Below, in pieces: positions 47,523 to 60,112 of a stretch of 64,000 nt of DNA. The notes beneath the pieces are model-generated. The model was not told the DNA's origin. It worked only from the letters and a program-made list of their open reading frames with translations, and ran no database searches. A program made the translations under genes and the position numbers. The DNA is from Tenodera sinensis. Its lineage: Eukaryota; Arthropoda; Insecta; Mantodea; Mantidae. Location: assembly GCA_030765045.1 (NCBI GenBank), contig CM060967.1, positions 168,106,251 through 168,170,250 of the forward strand, given 5' to 3'. The stretch's first letter is position 1. Every line of letters begins with the position of its first letter.

Positions 47523-48287
47523 ATCATTTTTACTTTCTCTACTACGTATAGTAAGTAGAAGGTATTGTATTCTACCCAAAAATTCCATTTCGAGATTTCC
47601 AGAAAGCATAACTCAAAAACGAACAGTCGGTTAAAAACTTAAGTTAGTATTTAAGTTTAATGTCTTTCAAGGATGCGACACGCAGATTTTGAACAAAGTT
47701 CCTCCACCCTAAACTGCCGTTTATATGGAAAATTTTGATTTTCTTGAAAATGGCTCTAACGATTTTGATTAAAATGTCATGTTTGAGATATTTTTATGGC
47801 AAATGAAATGTATATCGTGAATTTTCTGGCTATAGCCCCTGTAGTCGTATTTAATCTGGGCGACTTTTGCATAACTGGTAAACCGTAAGACATAGACCAA
47901 ATCTTACTATACAAAAAACGTAGATCTTGCTAAAATACACAATTTATGTACAAATAATTTTTTTGTAGAGTGAACCATTTCGGAGATATTCCTTGTTATT
48001 TGTGTAAGTTTTGGGGAGCTTATACTTCTGTCAAATGGAACATCGCTATTCATTTTGTTGTATGTTAGCCCTGCGAAGAGAACGGAATTAGAAAGCTTTA
48101 AAAGATTTGACTATCGCACAAAGCCTACTGTATTCTAATATTCCCCTTGTACCTACAAGGAAATATGCAATAAGATAATTTGTGCAAACGTTTATCTTAA
48201 CTAACACGAAGAAGATATAGGAATAAGGGTTTGTAAGAATGGTTAGTACAAGAGTAGAGAAAGTCATGTGAGTGCAACACATCAGAT
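47523..48287 (+). mobile_element. F1, both ends, microsatellite segment deleted
   Basis: Left end TTTTTACTTTCTCTACTACG passes directly from CATTTCGAGATTTC to CAGAAAGCATAACTCAAAA, deleting the TG tract. The rest runs to CAACACATCAGAT. Confidence 0.77.
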
Positions 48288-48954
48288 GGTTGCTTGCCTC
48301 TGAAAGAGGTCGACTGCTCCGCTCCGCTCGACCTACTTGCCGTTCACGTGCGGCTACTCATCTCTAGGATTAAACTGCTAATCTATAATTATTTTGAGGT
48401 TTAAGTAAACAGAAGAAAGGAAGGAAGGACGGACAGAGCTGTGCATCTCCAGTTGAGAATACATTGCCTTAGAACACCATCGTGTTATCATTAACACAAA
48501 TGTGTTTATGTTCAACTTATTCTTTTCACTCTGCAATGGACAGCCTACATTATATTCAAAAATACTCATTGCAGTGGACACTAACACAGGCGCATCACTG
48601 GGGATAGAAAGTTGAGCAAAACTCCTTTTCTAGTGTCTGAAGACGAGCTCCAACGTAATAACATGCATTTGTTCGCTATGGGTCATTATAGACTAGAAAA
48701 TGGTGGATTTTATTTGCCCTTTTGTGCTTTTTTCGCGTTTTCCTTTTGTTTAAATGTCGTTTTTAGCTGTTGTAGTGCCTTGTTTAGAATGAATATCCAT
48801 TAGTAACGATAAATATGTAACTGAAACAGAGATTATTAATTATTTTGGAGCAGCCCCTTATTACTTTTTTCCAAATTTAAGGGATATATAGGGATAATAT
48901 AATTTTATATTTATATAATTAATTTATATAATTTTAGGTACCTATTTTTAACAT

Positions 48955-49340
48955 CTGTGGCCTTCATTTGGAAGGTTGTGTGTTCGATCCCCGTGGCCGA
49001 CCTTCTTGACCCATGGTTTTTTTCGGAGATTTCCCCGGGTAGCCAGGTGAAGCTGGGAAGGATTTCCATATCTTCCGAATTACCTGTCCCCCGGTTTACA
49101 AAGTGAGACACTGGTTCCCTCTCCCCTTCCCCATGGGATGGTACAAGCCGGGGGGGGGGGGCAGAGGAGCCTTTTTTGAGTCCCGCGCCTCCTTTGGGAG
49201 TATGAACCCGAAAGGTGAGAGAGGAACTGGGCTGCGCCAGCCTCTGCCGGGGTGCTTCTAACTGGTAAACTATAGGTACCCTGCCCTCTGCTCTGTCGTG
49301 GCAACGTTCCGCCGCCCTAAGGATCCATTCGCCTCAGCCA
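48955..49340 (+). mobile_element. SINE-like sequence with B box, type 7
   Basis: TTGTGTGTTCGATCCCCGTG is a B box. The body contains GATTTCCCCGGGTAGCCAGG and a run of about 12 G at 49152. The A box side is lost. Confidence 0.5.
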
Positions 49341-50123
49341 TCCTCCTCAGTGATCCCCGTCAGGCACATAGGCACAAAAGATTGCCTTTCGGTACTAAGT
49401 CATAGACAGTTTATGGGTGTTCAACTGCCGAGCCCTAAGCATGACTATTAGTATGTTAATGATATGCTACTCTTTTGCATATGTACATATTACCCAACAC
49501 TTTCATAAGCCAGATAAGCTAGTTACTAAGTTGCACTAAAACGAATGCAATCATTTTTAGGTGATAAGATATAAGAGCTCATTAAAAGCGCAGAATATAA
49601 AAAAGTGTGTTATCGCTTACACCATTTCCTCGTCTATATAACATGCGGTATCTTTCAAACGCACAAGCTATTAATTTATATACCACAATTACTTCTGTTT
49701 TAAAACCTAACCGCAGAAGAGGCTCATTAAAGGGAGTTATTTACAACTTTAGAAAACATAACATTTAGGATATTTCAATTATGACAAACATAAAAACGTT
49801 CATGTGAAGATTTTTTGAGATTTTGCTTTTAAGCTAGAATTGATAACACATGTTTACGATTTAATTAAAATATACAGAGTGAGTCAAAAGTCCCTCCGCA
49901 GGTTCATGAGTCTGTAGAAGACATGGGGGAAAGATTTGTGTCACAACAAAGAGCTTCGTATGGATAGTGTGAAGTTGTACGTTTTGTCACTAGGGGCAGT
50001 CGATACAAAATGGCGTTCATGGGTTAGCAGAAATTGTTTTCTGTTTTAAAATCTGGAATGTTACGTTGGAACACGTTCCTGATTCCCTTAACTGTGTTTC
50101 GTGTACAAAACTTTATGGCCTAC

Positions 50124-50947
50124 TTTTTACTTTCTCCACTACGTATGATAAGCAGGGGAAGCACTGTATTCCACCCAAAATTCGATGTTGAGATTTTACT
50201 GAAAATATATGTTTTGAGATCCCCTGAATTAAAAAAGCATTTTTAAAAAAAGGTCCGCGCGCGCGTGTCTGCCTGTGAACAGCATAACCCAAAAACAAAA
50301 GTCGGTTAAAAGCCAAGGTTAGTATTTAAATTTAATATCTTTTATGAATGCGACACGAAGAATTTAAAGAAAATACCTTCACCCTAAAGTATCCTTTACA
50401 TGGAAAATATTTTATGAAAATTTTGATTTTCTCGAAAATGGCTCTAGCAATTTGGATTAAAATATCATGTTTCAAATACTGTATGATAAATGAAATATAC
50501 TTTTTTGAATTTTCTGGCTATAGCCCACTTAGTCCTGTTTACTCTTGATGACTTTTGCAGAACTGGTAAACAGTAAGAGATCAAACCTTACTATACAAAA
50601 ATGCATATGTCGTTAAAACACATAATTTATGTCCAAATGTATTTTTTGTGGAGTGAACCATTTCGGAAATATGCACTGTTGGTTATGTAAGTTTTGCAAT
50701 ACTTCTAATTTTGTCAAATGGAATCATTATTCACTTTTTTATACCTTAGCCGTGCAAAGCCTTTATATAGCGACCATCTAGACTATCGCTCATAGCGTAC
50801 TGTATTCACTTTGCTTCTATAAGAAAATGAGCAGTAAGATATTTCTGCAAATGTTTATTCTAACATGAAGATATAGAATAAGAGTTTGCAAGAATAGTTA
50901 GTACAAGAGTAGAGAAAGTCATGTGAGTGCAAGACATCAGATTTGTA
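50124..50947 (+). mobile_element. F1 with a 12-bp flanking duplication
   Basis: Left end TTTTTACTTTCTCCACTACG to right end GTAGAGAAAGTCATGTGAG..GACATCAGATTTGTA. Flanks TTTATGGCCTAC (50112-50123) and TTTATGGACTAC (50948-50959) differ by one base. The copy interrupts the IS630/Tc1-like element. Confidence 0.78.
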
Positions 50948-50989
50948 TTTATGGACTACACTGTCATTGGTCCAATGTAGTTCGATATG

Positions 50990-51370
50990 CCTGAACAATG
51001 GCTAAGCCACAATTACAGGAAGATACCCAGCACTTTATTTATCAGCAAGACAGGGTTCGCCCCATTTTCATCATAATGTTCGGCAATACCTCAATGCTAC
51101 ACATCCACATCGTTGGATTGGACGTGGTTCTCAAGTTGACACTCCTCTTCTTCCGTGGCCTCCAAGATTACCTGATCTAACACCCTTTTCTTCTTGGGGT
51201 TTACGTTAAAGATCGTGTATTTGTCCGTCCTTTGCCAAACAATTTAAAGGAGCAGAAAGAGAGAATCGTGCTGCAGTCGCCGGTACCAACCGACAGATGT
51301 TGGGACATGGATGAGGCGAGTTGGACTACAGGAAATATGTGTACCGCGTCACCAGCGGTGGGCATACGGA
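50990..51370 (+). pseudogene. Transposase C-terminal remnant in the IS630/Tc1-like element
   Basis: Broken frames include TQHFIYQQDRVRPIF (cf. FQQDGAPPHF), then PWPPRLPDLTPFSSWGL (cf. PRSPDLTPCDFFLWGY) and a KDRVFVRPLPNNLKEQKER-like segment. The order matches the C-terminal half of a DDE transposase of the insect type with a DUF4817-like head. The region holding the third catalytic residue is damaged by a short deletion, so it is inactive. Confidence 0.6.
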
Positions 51371-51475
51371 ACAGCTATTACTGTTTTCTGTGATACAATT
51401 CTCTGTGCCATGTCTGCTATGATTGGCGTTCTATGGACTCATGAAACCCGGGAAGGACTTTTGACTCACCCTATA

Positions 51476-54400
51476 CTTTATTTGGAACCGCAGAAGGCAA
51501 GACTGGCATTATTAAATGGTGGAATATACTAGTATAAGGCCCGTATAGTACTATATGTTCGGAGTAACCAGCTTCATTGAATGATAGTAGTAAGTAAATA
51601 TTCGGTGTTCGTTGTTATCTCCTCGCAGTAAGTTGCAAATGTGCGTGTCCAAACAAGGTCACTGAATGATTTATGTTTAAATTGGAATGTTACCAAGCTG
51701 CCGTGCTAGTGAAAGGAATTATCATTAGGATGTAGTAACTAGTTCCAGAAGTAGGTTTTAGTCTCTACCGAGTAGTTAAGGTACCTTTGTACTGTACACA
51801 ATTCCACAAGTAGACCTCATCTTAGGAGGTCACAGGTGTTAGAAGAAGATCCAAGACTATGCTACAAGATCATCGACCTGGCATTAGGGATTAGTTCGCC
51901 GAGTGTTTCAACAATCCTTATGGACACCTTCGTGTAAGGGGCACATTGTTGCATCACCTCACACCGCTAATGTAACAATGGAGTTTCTCCAAGGAACTGA
52001 GACAAAACTATGGTCTCAGTCTCGATCTAGCACTATGCAATTTCTTCCTGTTTCCTATGGTGAAGAACCGACTTCGAGGTCGCCGATGTGCAGCTCTGAA
52101 GAAGCAGTCTCTGCACACGAAGAGGAGTTATCTGCAATGACAGAAACTGAGTGACGTGGAACTTCCAGAAGTGGTTCCAGAGGATGGACGCCGCATAGAG
52201 TGCCAGGGAGAATACTTTGGGAAACTGGGATTAACAAAACGTTTTTGTGACAATTTTGCTGTCTCTACTTTTATGGCAGTTATACCCATGTTTAAATTAA
52301 TTTTTAATTTTTGGTAGCTTAATCTAATAGCAATAATTGCAATAAACCTCAGGTTTAGGTAATTTTTTGTAATTGTTATGCCACATATTGAACATTTTAG
52401 TAATTTTATGGGTCATTTTCAAACTTTATTACCAAAATGTGGACCCTGTGGATTATTCACTCACTGGGCAATGGATGCAGTTGTAAGCCGCATGTTGGAA
52501 TGATGCAGAGGAAACATTGAAGGCATCTGACTGCAAGGATACTGGCTGATGACGTGAGCCCCAGTAACGCATGGATGCTGATTTAATTTCGCACCTACAG
52601 AGAACACAGTTGTGACCCGGAGGAAGATCGGCGTAACCTTTCATAAGAAGGTCATCGTCTGCATGAGCAAGTTGTGTGTGGTGATGATTTATTCTGTGAA
52701 CGTTCGTTCACAAAGGCCGGGTCGGGCGCAGGCTGTGCAGCTAAAGTCACGCCTATACTCGCTGTCTCACTCCGTCCTTAGGTACCTACGTTACGTATAT
52801 TCAAGAAATGTCGTAACGCAGAGCATAACGTTATCTGCTCTTACCTGTAACACAGCCGCGCTCTTGGGCATATCTAGGTGTGAGTGCATGGCTACCAACA
52901 TTGAGGTACAATTATTGTGTTTCTCTCACACAATGATGAATTCAAGAGGAAACCGCCCCCCCCCCCCCCCCCGGCTCCCAGGAAACTCATATGTATTTGT
53001 AAATGTGTACGTGTCGGTTTCACCTACCGATGTTAAAAATATTCTAACTCAGAAATTACTAACTTTTAATCAAAGATTTAACTAAAGGTTAAAGCTTCTG
53101 CGTTTTATCAAACTTTCACAGCGAAATGTTAAATGTTAAATTTTGTTAACGTCAGACAACTGCGAACAGCTTTCGAGAAGGCGGTGCCTGATCTATATGG
53201 GTTCTGAACGCGCCCTGATGCACTTATGTTGCACTTATGTGCTGCCCTCCGTATGAATAGCAAACAACTAGTTTAGGTTAAATATTCTGTGGACTATGCC
53301 ATGTGATTTTACTGGTTATTTGAGGTTAGAATTCTGATGTCAAATGAAAAAATCCATATGCAGAACAATTAATGGTTCACCGCCTCAAACATAGATAATT
53401 ACATAACTCGTGACTAAATACAGAATTATCATCTTGTGCGAAAAAGCCTACGAACTTAAAGGATAACTGAAATACACCGAACCCCTGATAAGCAACTGTG
53501 AGAATTTTATACCAACATAAGACGCAGTACCGAAATGGCTGGGTGCGAAGAGCATTTACAACTAGATTGAAATCAAAGTGTGTAAAAATGGTCATCACTG
53601 ATTAAGAGTCAAGCAGACCCTCACAAAAATATTGTTTGTTGCTTGAAGCAATTCCTTCGTAAAACTTCCGAATAAAGCTACAGACACTACTTTTGGAAGT
53701 TCCAAAATTTGTCACTAAATGAACAGTGCCAGTAACATTATCTCATACTCTAATCTAAGTATGTATTTGCTCTACGATTACTGTCACGACCGCTTTAGAA
53801 AGTCTGCATTGCTTTAAAAGTTTCTACTTTTGGATGTTTTCAAATTTATAATGATGCACGTCCATTCTCTCAGTAAAAATGGCATGAGTGCCAAATACAG
53901 CAAACTCACATAAACAGTTTGGTTTGCTACAGTCGTTTTGCGACTTCTAACATGTGTTAAACGCCTTAACTCAGAGGTACGCCAATGTTAACATCGAGTT
54001 GAACTTTATGTTTAATCAGTTTAACATTGAGTTAAAATTTAACATTGGTTGGTGAAGAGCCAAAATAATATTCTTAACCTCATTACGTCAAATTTGAAAC
54101 TGATACAGAAATCACGAGAAGGTATAAACTGTAAAACTACAATATATTTTAATGTTGGATTGCTATTAACATTACAATACATTATTGAAAATCAAGCGTA
54201 AACTTAAACGCTGGAACAATGTAATGCAATTACTCCATGAATCATGTAAACATACGATCCTACAAGCTTACACGAGCATCTCCTTCTGTATACGTACGTA
54301 CGAGAATACGTTATGTTTCGGGCATGATTGATCTGAAGTAGGTAAATACAAAAACGGGTTTTGATGAACACTTTTTAGAATATAGGTACACAAATAAACC

Positions 54401-56523
54401 CGAATAAGAAGTTTCAAGTAAGTGTACATACATGCTATTGACTTGGTTTAGTACGAACAAAATGCCAAGCAAAACGCTGTAAAGTAGGCACCTAAATTCT
54501 ACGAGCTTCTTTGTGCATGGTCATGTTGATTTAACCTGAACTATTACGCCACAGGAAGCTTTCGCCGTGTAACTATGCAACACAACAGTACACACTCCCT
54601 GATTTCAGGAGCCCATAACTCACTTCCAGTCAGTTCGCGACCTCAACAAAACGAACACTGAATGTCTATTGTGCGGAAGGAGACAATGTTAAACACCTCA
54701 TTGTAACAGGATATCACATGGACTTCTTCAAGCCTATTTTGATCTGCAATATGTAGTTTGAAACAAACGCGCTGATCGTTAACTGTCGAGAGTTTAGGAA
54801 GCGCAGAACCAACAGCAAGAATGTTACGTGGGTTACGTGCACAGTGGATTCGGAGCACACACTATTCTGCTCGTCCCTACTATATGCCCTTATTTCAGAA
54901 CATCAACCTTTTTTTCTAAGCTACTAATAGTATTTAGTTACAGCAACAGTATTACCAACATTACATTTTAATTACCAACGATATTTAGTTGTGGTGTAAG
55001 AAGATTGGCAATCGAACTTGTTACTGCAAAAGCTACTACTTATGAATGGTTGTCTATCATCTCAATTTAACATTACTTCTCCTGAATGGCCATAATTCTA
55101 GATTAGTTCAAGTTTTTCTCTAAGCTACCGCGGGTAGATGAGCGATCGCCAATCAATAGAAAGCAACAAGATAAACACAAAATACCAACTTTGGCTTTAG
55201 CCTGCAAGTATCAGACAATCCATGCCGTAACATTCAAGTTAATAGGTTCAGTCCTTATTCTTATTTTATTCCAATGGTTCTATTCTATGAAATATTTGCC
55301 AGAGCTACGCCTTTCCTTGTACTCTTGTTTTGTACTAAAATTCTTACTTCGGTGCTTGAAAGAGGCATCAAAAGTTTTAATGCAATTATTATACACCAAT
55401 GTACTCGTCTTCAAATCTCACAAATCGATTTTGCTGTAACTGTGGCTGAAAACCGCTGGACTGAAGAGACAAGTATGAATAGACTTCTGACGTTTCTGCC
55501 CATAAAGTATATATCCCCCCTGCTGCTAAGTTGCATGTGGGAGTGACTTTCCACTGTTATGGTCCTATATGGAGATAAGCTAAACCACCGCAACTGTATA
55601 GCCGTTGAGATACGGCGTTTCAGAAGGAATTTAGGTATTAGAAACACTCGTGTGTAAAAACAGAAAAGGAAATTACTAAAGATATACACATGATGTTAAA
55701 CAGACAGCAAGGTCGGATAAATAGAAAATACAGCGGAAGAAGCAAAGCATTGCTGAAAGGCTGCGTATGAAGACTGGGAGGAGGAGGAGGAGGAGGAGGG
55801 AGGCAAGCAATGGAGAAATAGGCACCGAAAACAGGTATGTGAATTGACGAAGGATGTGAAATAAAAGGGCTGTCGCTATTAACAAAACAGACGACAAACT
55901 TGAAGGAGAGTAGTACATCTGGAACCAAATCTAGCAGTGGCGTATATTGTGAGCTATGAAAGCTATCACCGAACCCCACATATGAAGTAAACTAGAAATT
56001 CATAAGTAATATTAATAATAATTATAATACTAGCCAGCTTCCCCCATGAAAAATTAGCGCCTAGGATGGAATATGTCTCGTCCTCTACCATTGGACAGAG
56101 GGCAGAGTAGGGTTTCACACTTGCACTGTGAGCAAAAGCAAAAGAAATAAGAATCCTTACAAAAAGTATTTTAATACAAGCTTATGGCTGACTGGTTCAT
56201 GCGAATTGAATAAACATCATTGCTTGTTTGCAACTGAGGAAATGCCTTGGAATACGAGTTTCGCAAATTTGGCATCTTTAATCCCAGCTAAGGATTAGAA
56301 ACATAAAAGATCAACAACGCATGCAAAATCTTAAAACCTTCGACGCTCAACAGATAGACAACTCATTGAACTATCAGAAAAAAAATTGTTGACCATTTGC
56401 ATAATGATACGATTAAAGAAAATGGAAATGCGCTGAATAGACTGATTAATTGATGCAGTTCTTATACTTCCCCAATCTGTGAATTTTATTAAGGAAACTA
56501 ACAATTCTTTGTTTCTCTTAACC
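51476..56523. other. Long stretch with no supported feature
   Basis: A 157-codon plus ORF (52612-53085) crosses 16 C at 52958, and a GGA-rich run lies at 55768-55802. Neither supports a gene call. Probably old, unrecognisable repeat or intergenic sequence. Confidence 0.4.
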
Positions 56524-57336
56524 GCTTTTTACTTTCTCTACTGGTAAGTAGGGGAAGTATTGTATTCCACCCAAAAATTCGATGTCGAGATTTCACCGGA
56601 AATATACGTTTTGAGGCTCCCTGAATCCAAAACAAGCATTTTTAGAAATAGGTCCGTGTGTGTGTCAGTCTGCCAGTCTGTGGACAGCATAGCTCAAAAA
56701 CGAAAAGTCGGTTAAAAACCAAAGTTGGTATTTAAGTTTAATGTCGTTCAAGGATGTGACACGAAGATTTTGAAGAAAATAGCCCCATCCTAAACTACTC
56801 TTTACATGGAAAATTTTTCGAAAATTTTTATTTTCTTGAAAATGGCTCTAACGATTTTGATTAAAATGTCATATGTTTGAGATATTTTGATGACAAATGA
56901 AATGTATATCTTGAATTTTCTGGCTATAGCCCCTGTAGTCGCATTTACTCTGGACGACTTTTGCATAACTGGTAAACCGTTAGAGATAGACCAAATCATA
57001 CTATACAAAAAATGTAGATCTTGCTAAAATACACAATTTATGTCGAAATAAATTTTCTTGTAGGTTGAAGAATTTCGAAGATATTCCTTGTTATGTGTGT
57101 GAGTTTCGGAAAACTTAGAACTTTCGTGAAATGGATCATCGTTCATTTTTTTATATGTTAAGTGTGCAAAGACAACAGAATCTCAAACATTCCCCTTGCA
57201 CCTACAAGGAAATAAGCAATAAGTTGTACAAATGTTTATCTTAACTAACACGAAGAAGATATAGGAATAAGAGTTTGTAAGAATGGTTAGTACAAGAGTA
57301 GAGAAAGTCATATGAGTGCAACACATCAGATTTTTT
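56524..57336 (+). mobile_element. F1, nearly full length, close relative of the copy at 192
   Basis: Left end TTTTTACTTTCTCTACTGG, including the same ACTGGTAAG variant as the copy at 192, through to CAACACATCAGATTTTT. The 68-codon minus ORF is almost the same as in that copy. A short deletion lies after the AACAGAATCTCAAA block. Confidence 0.77.
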
Positions 57337-57761
57337 CTCATACTCCACTTCGCGTACACTTCAAATTACAAGTTGTATACCTGAAGATCACAATTTACTA
57401 TCGTTCCATGTAGTGCAGTACAAATTATAATGTATATTGTACTCACACTGCAGTTTGACTTATCAGTAATATAATGCTAAGACAAACAGTGCATATTTAA
57501 GCTAAATGAAGCTAAACATGGAAATGCAGGGAAATGGAGTTTAAAAAATAAATACAAGCATGTAAGTATAAAAATATAGTGCAGACTTACAACGGTGTTC
57601 TACCAGGGCGTGCGCCTAAGGGAAGGTTAATCAACAACCCCTTATTGTCCGGATCTGGCAGCCCTAGTGATGGTCCAAGTCACAATCCAGCATACGCCAC
57701 TGACATCCACAACTAAACCTAATTGCTGGCGTTGGTTAAGTCTCATGCGATATATATGTAA

Positions 57762-57984
57762 TTGACCAAATGCCTAAGCTTGTGGGTCACACTGTACTCC
57801 GAGTGCCGCCTTATCACTGCTACTTAAACCCGATAGAGACGGTACGGAGTCTGTTCAGTTAAAGGACTATGTCGCCAGGAATAACACGACCTTCAAACTC
57901 CAAACACCTGAAAGATGGAGTGCTTCTTGTGTTCAACACGTGATTAACAAAGAACAATCGATTTGGGGCTTAGAGGATATGTGA
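57762..57984 (+). pseudogene. DDE transposase C-terminal fragment
   Basis: The frame reads KLVGHTVLRVPPYHCYLNPI, with the next residue E completing the hallmark PPYHCxLNPIE box (third catalytic residue) of an insect DDE/IS630-like transposase. One frameshift near 57856 leads to QLKDYVARNNTTFKLQTPER, then CVQHVINKEQ, and TGA at 57982. The stop lies in the first units of the GAGT repeat that follows. Only the tail survives. Confidence 0.62.
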
Positions 57985-58030
57985 GTGAGTGAGTGAGTGA
58001 GTGAGTGAGTGAGTGAGTGAGTGAGTGAGT
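57981..58030 (+). repeat. (GAGT)n microsatellite
   Basis: Twelve GAGT units directly after the DDE transposase tail. Confidence 0.95.
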
Positions 58031-58084
58031 AAGGTTTAAGGGTTCGTCGACAACTAGGTCATTTGGGCCCTATACTACATATAG

Positions 58085-58530
58085 TAAAGCCGAGAAGATA
58101 TTCTTCACAGAAGTGACAGTTGCCAGATTTTAGCTATATATTTCTGAACGGGCTCTAAGTGAGCTGTCCTGTGTATCATAAACAAGGGTAGAGGGGGTAT
58201 CGGACCGCGTATAATAATCGGCAATTCCCGACCCCCTTCCCGGCTTCTCATTCCTTGGCGACATTCTTTGTTGTGGAAAACAGTAGGCAGAATGGGTGAT
58301 GAGCCCGAAGCCTGGTATAACAGTGAGGAAGGAGAGGATATGAAATGAGGACGAAACGGATGAAAGGAAAGGTGATAATAAAGCAGTTAGTCGAATGAAT
58401 GGTGAGGAAAATCGGAAAAACCCACCCAGATGCCGTTTTATCCACCGCGAATCCCACATATAGTAGCCTGGGATCGAACTCGGGTCACCTCGGAGAGAGG
58501 CAAGCGGTCTAGTCTCTGGGCTATGGCCAG
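58085..58530 (-). mobile_element. tRNA-derived SINE, type 2, with head
   Basis: The reverse complement begins GGCCATAGCCCAGAGACTAG (A box), then GAGTTCGATCCCAGG (B box), followed by a long body. The same body occurs at 27040 and 20999 (ATGAAAGGAAAGGTGATAAT; GAGCTGTCCTGTGTATCATA). Confidence 0.75.
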
Positions 58531-58828
58531 AGAAACTTATTGAAGAAGGATGAGGAGCGCGAGGAAGACTTGGCGACTGAAATCCTTGCCATTACAGTTG
58601 ACATAACGGTGATGGGTGCCGTCCTTATCGTTGAAGCCAAAATGATAGAAATGTAATACATTGTACTCATAAAATTCATGGGAATGATAAAGTAAATCTA
58701 GAGGAAGGTGTTTTAATACATAACAGTGGCAGTACTATTTTATAACAAATTAAATTAGGAACTAAATTACAGGTAGAGCTAGAATACAAATAGAAGGGAT
58801 TCTACATTGAGCCTTTAGTCAGACTAGT

Positions 58829-59480
58829 GTATGTCAGACCCCGGAAGGAAGGAGATGGGAGTGCCCAGCGGATGTGTGGAGTCCCTAACATGTGTTAAAG
58901 TTTCTTCATCTCGACGCCAGGTGTCTTCGTGTAGTCTCCAGCATCAAGCGTTACGACACCGCATCTGCCTCGCGCGACTATTTGTGACAACAATCAGCGG
59001 CAGAATAAAGAGAGGTTTTCCAGATTATTCGAGAACTGTCCGGCAGCCGGCGTATTTGTAGAAGTTCGAGAAAGCTCCGAGTTACGTCATGCTCTCTATA
59101 TAAGGAGGCGAGGCGACGGAGATGACTGGGTTAGTAGTTAGTTACAACATGAGTCGTCGGGAAGTCACTCAATTTTTTAATTTTAATGTGTATGTACCAG
59201 CTGCGTTTGTACGGTCGCGTCGAAAGGAAGATAGCGAAGCAATTAATGAGTGATGAGTGATTGTATCATCAGTCAACTGTTTGAGAGACAGAGAAAGTGA
59301 AAAAAGACAGAAAGGAGTGAGTCAAGGCTATGAGAAGAAAACAGTTGTGAAGTGTAATATCACGAAGGCCTGTGAACTGTGTTAACGTCAGTAAAAGAGA
59401 ACTGCGGTGTTGTGCAAACGTTTTGGAGAATAAACTGACAGAAAAGTAATTGAACTGAACTTTTGTATTTGTCACAGTAT
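58829..59480 (+). mobile_element. Possible solo LTR
   Basis: The stretch starts GTCAGACCCCGG and ends TTTGTCACA, with GTAT on both outer sides (58829-58832 and 59477-59480). It has a TATA box (CTCTATATAAGG, 59093-59104), a downstream AATAAA (about 59430) and a GC-rich 5' half. This is the layout of a gypsy-like LTR. No internal region, primer-binding site or second LTR is visible. Confidence 0.42.
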
Positions 59481-59923
59481 TTTTATTCGTGTACTACACC
59501 TTATAAATTAGTGTAATAAATGTGAAATACATTTTTTCTCAATAAATATTAAATATATCTGTATTAAATTTAAAACATGCTATAGTAAAATTGTAATAGA
59601 GGTACGCTGTATTCTGTTTTTATATAAATAGGAAAATTAGCCCGAAACAAGTCAGGTAAGAAGAAAGAGGTCTCAAATATGCTAAATGCTAGTCCACGAG
59701 ACTAGAATTAACAGTGTGTGTTCAGCGAAGTATTAAAACAGTCGACTGTTGGCCATGCTTCATAAACCAACCGCAACATTTGACGTCTCTATTAGGAAGG
59801 AGATAGCAACACGCCGGAAATTAGTCGTTACTTATTTCTGCGGTCATCACAACATCTACTAACAAATAATCATCATGCAGATGGTATCTAATCTACTGTA
59901 ATTATCATTTGGCAACCATGTTA

Positions 59924-60112
<189 letters not shown>

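Larger units (their letters stand above)
49873..51473 (+). mobile_element. IS630/Tc1-like element with long TIRs, interrupted by F1
   Basis: The left end TACAGAGTGAGTCAAAAGTC and the right end (reverse complement TAGGGTGAGTCAAAAGTC) begin inverted repeats that stay similar for about 90 bases (TTCATGAGTC, then GACATGG...AGA.TTGTRTCACA). TA lies outside both ends (49871-49872 and 51474-51475), as expected for this superfamily. F1 copy 50124..50947 sits inside. Without it the element is about 780 bp, so it was already internally deleted and non-autonomous. Confidence 0.72.
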
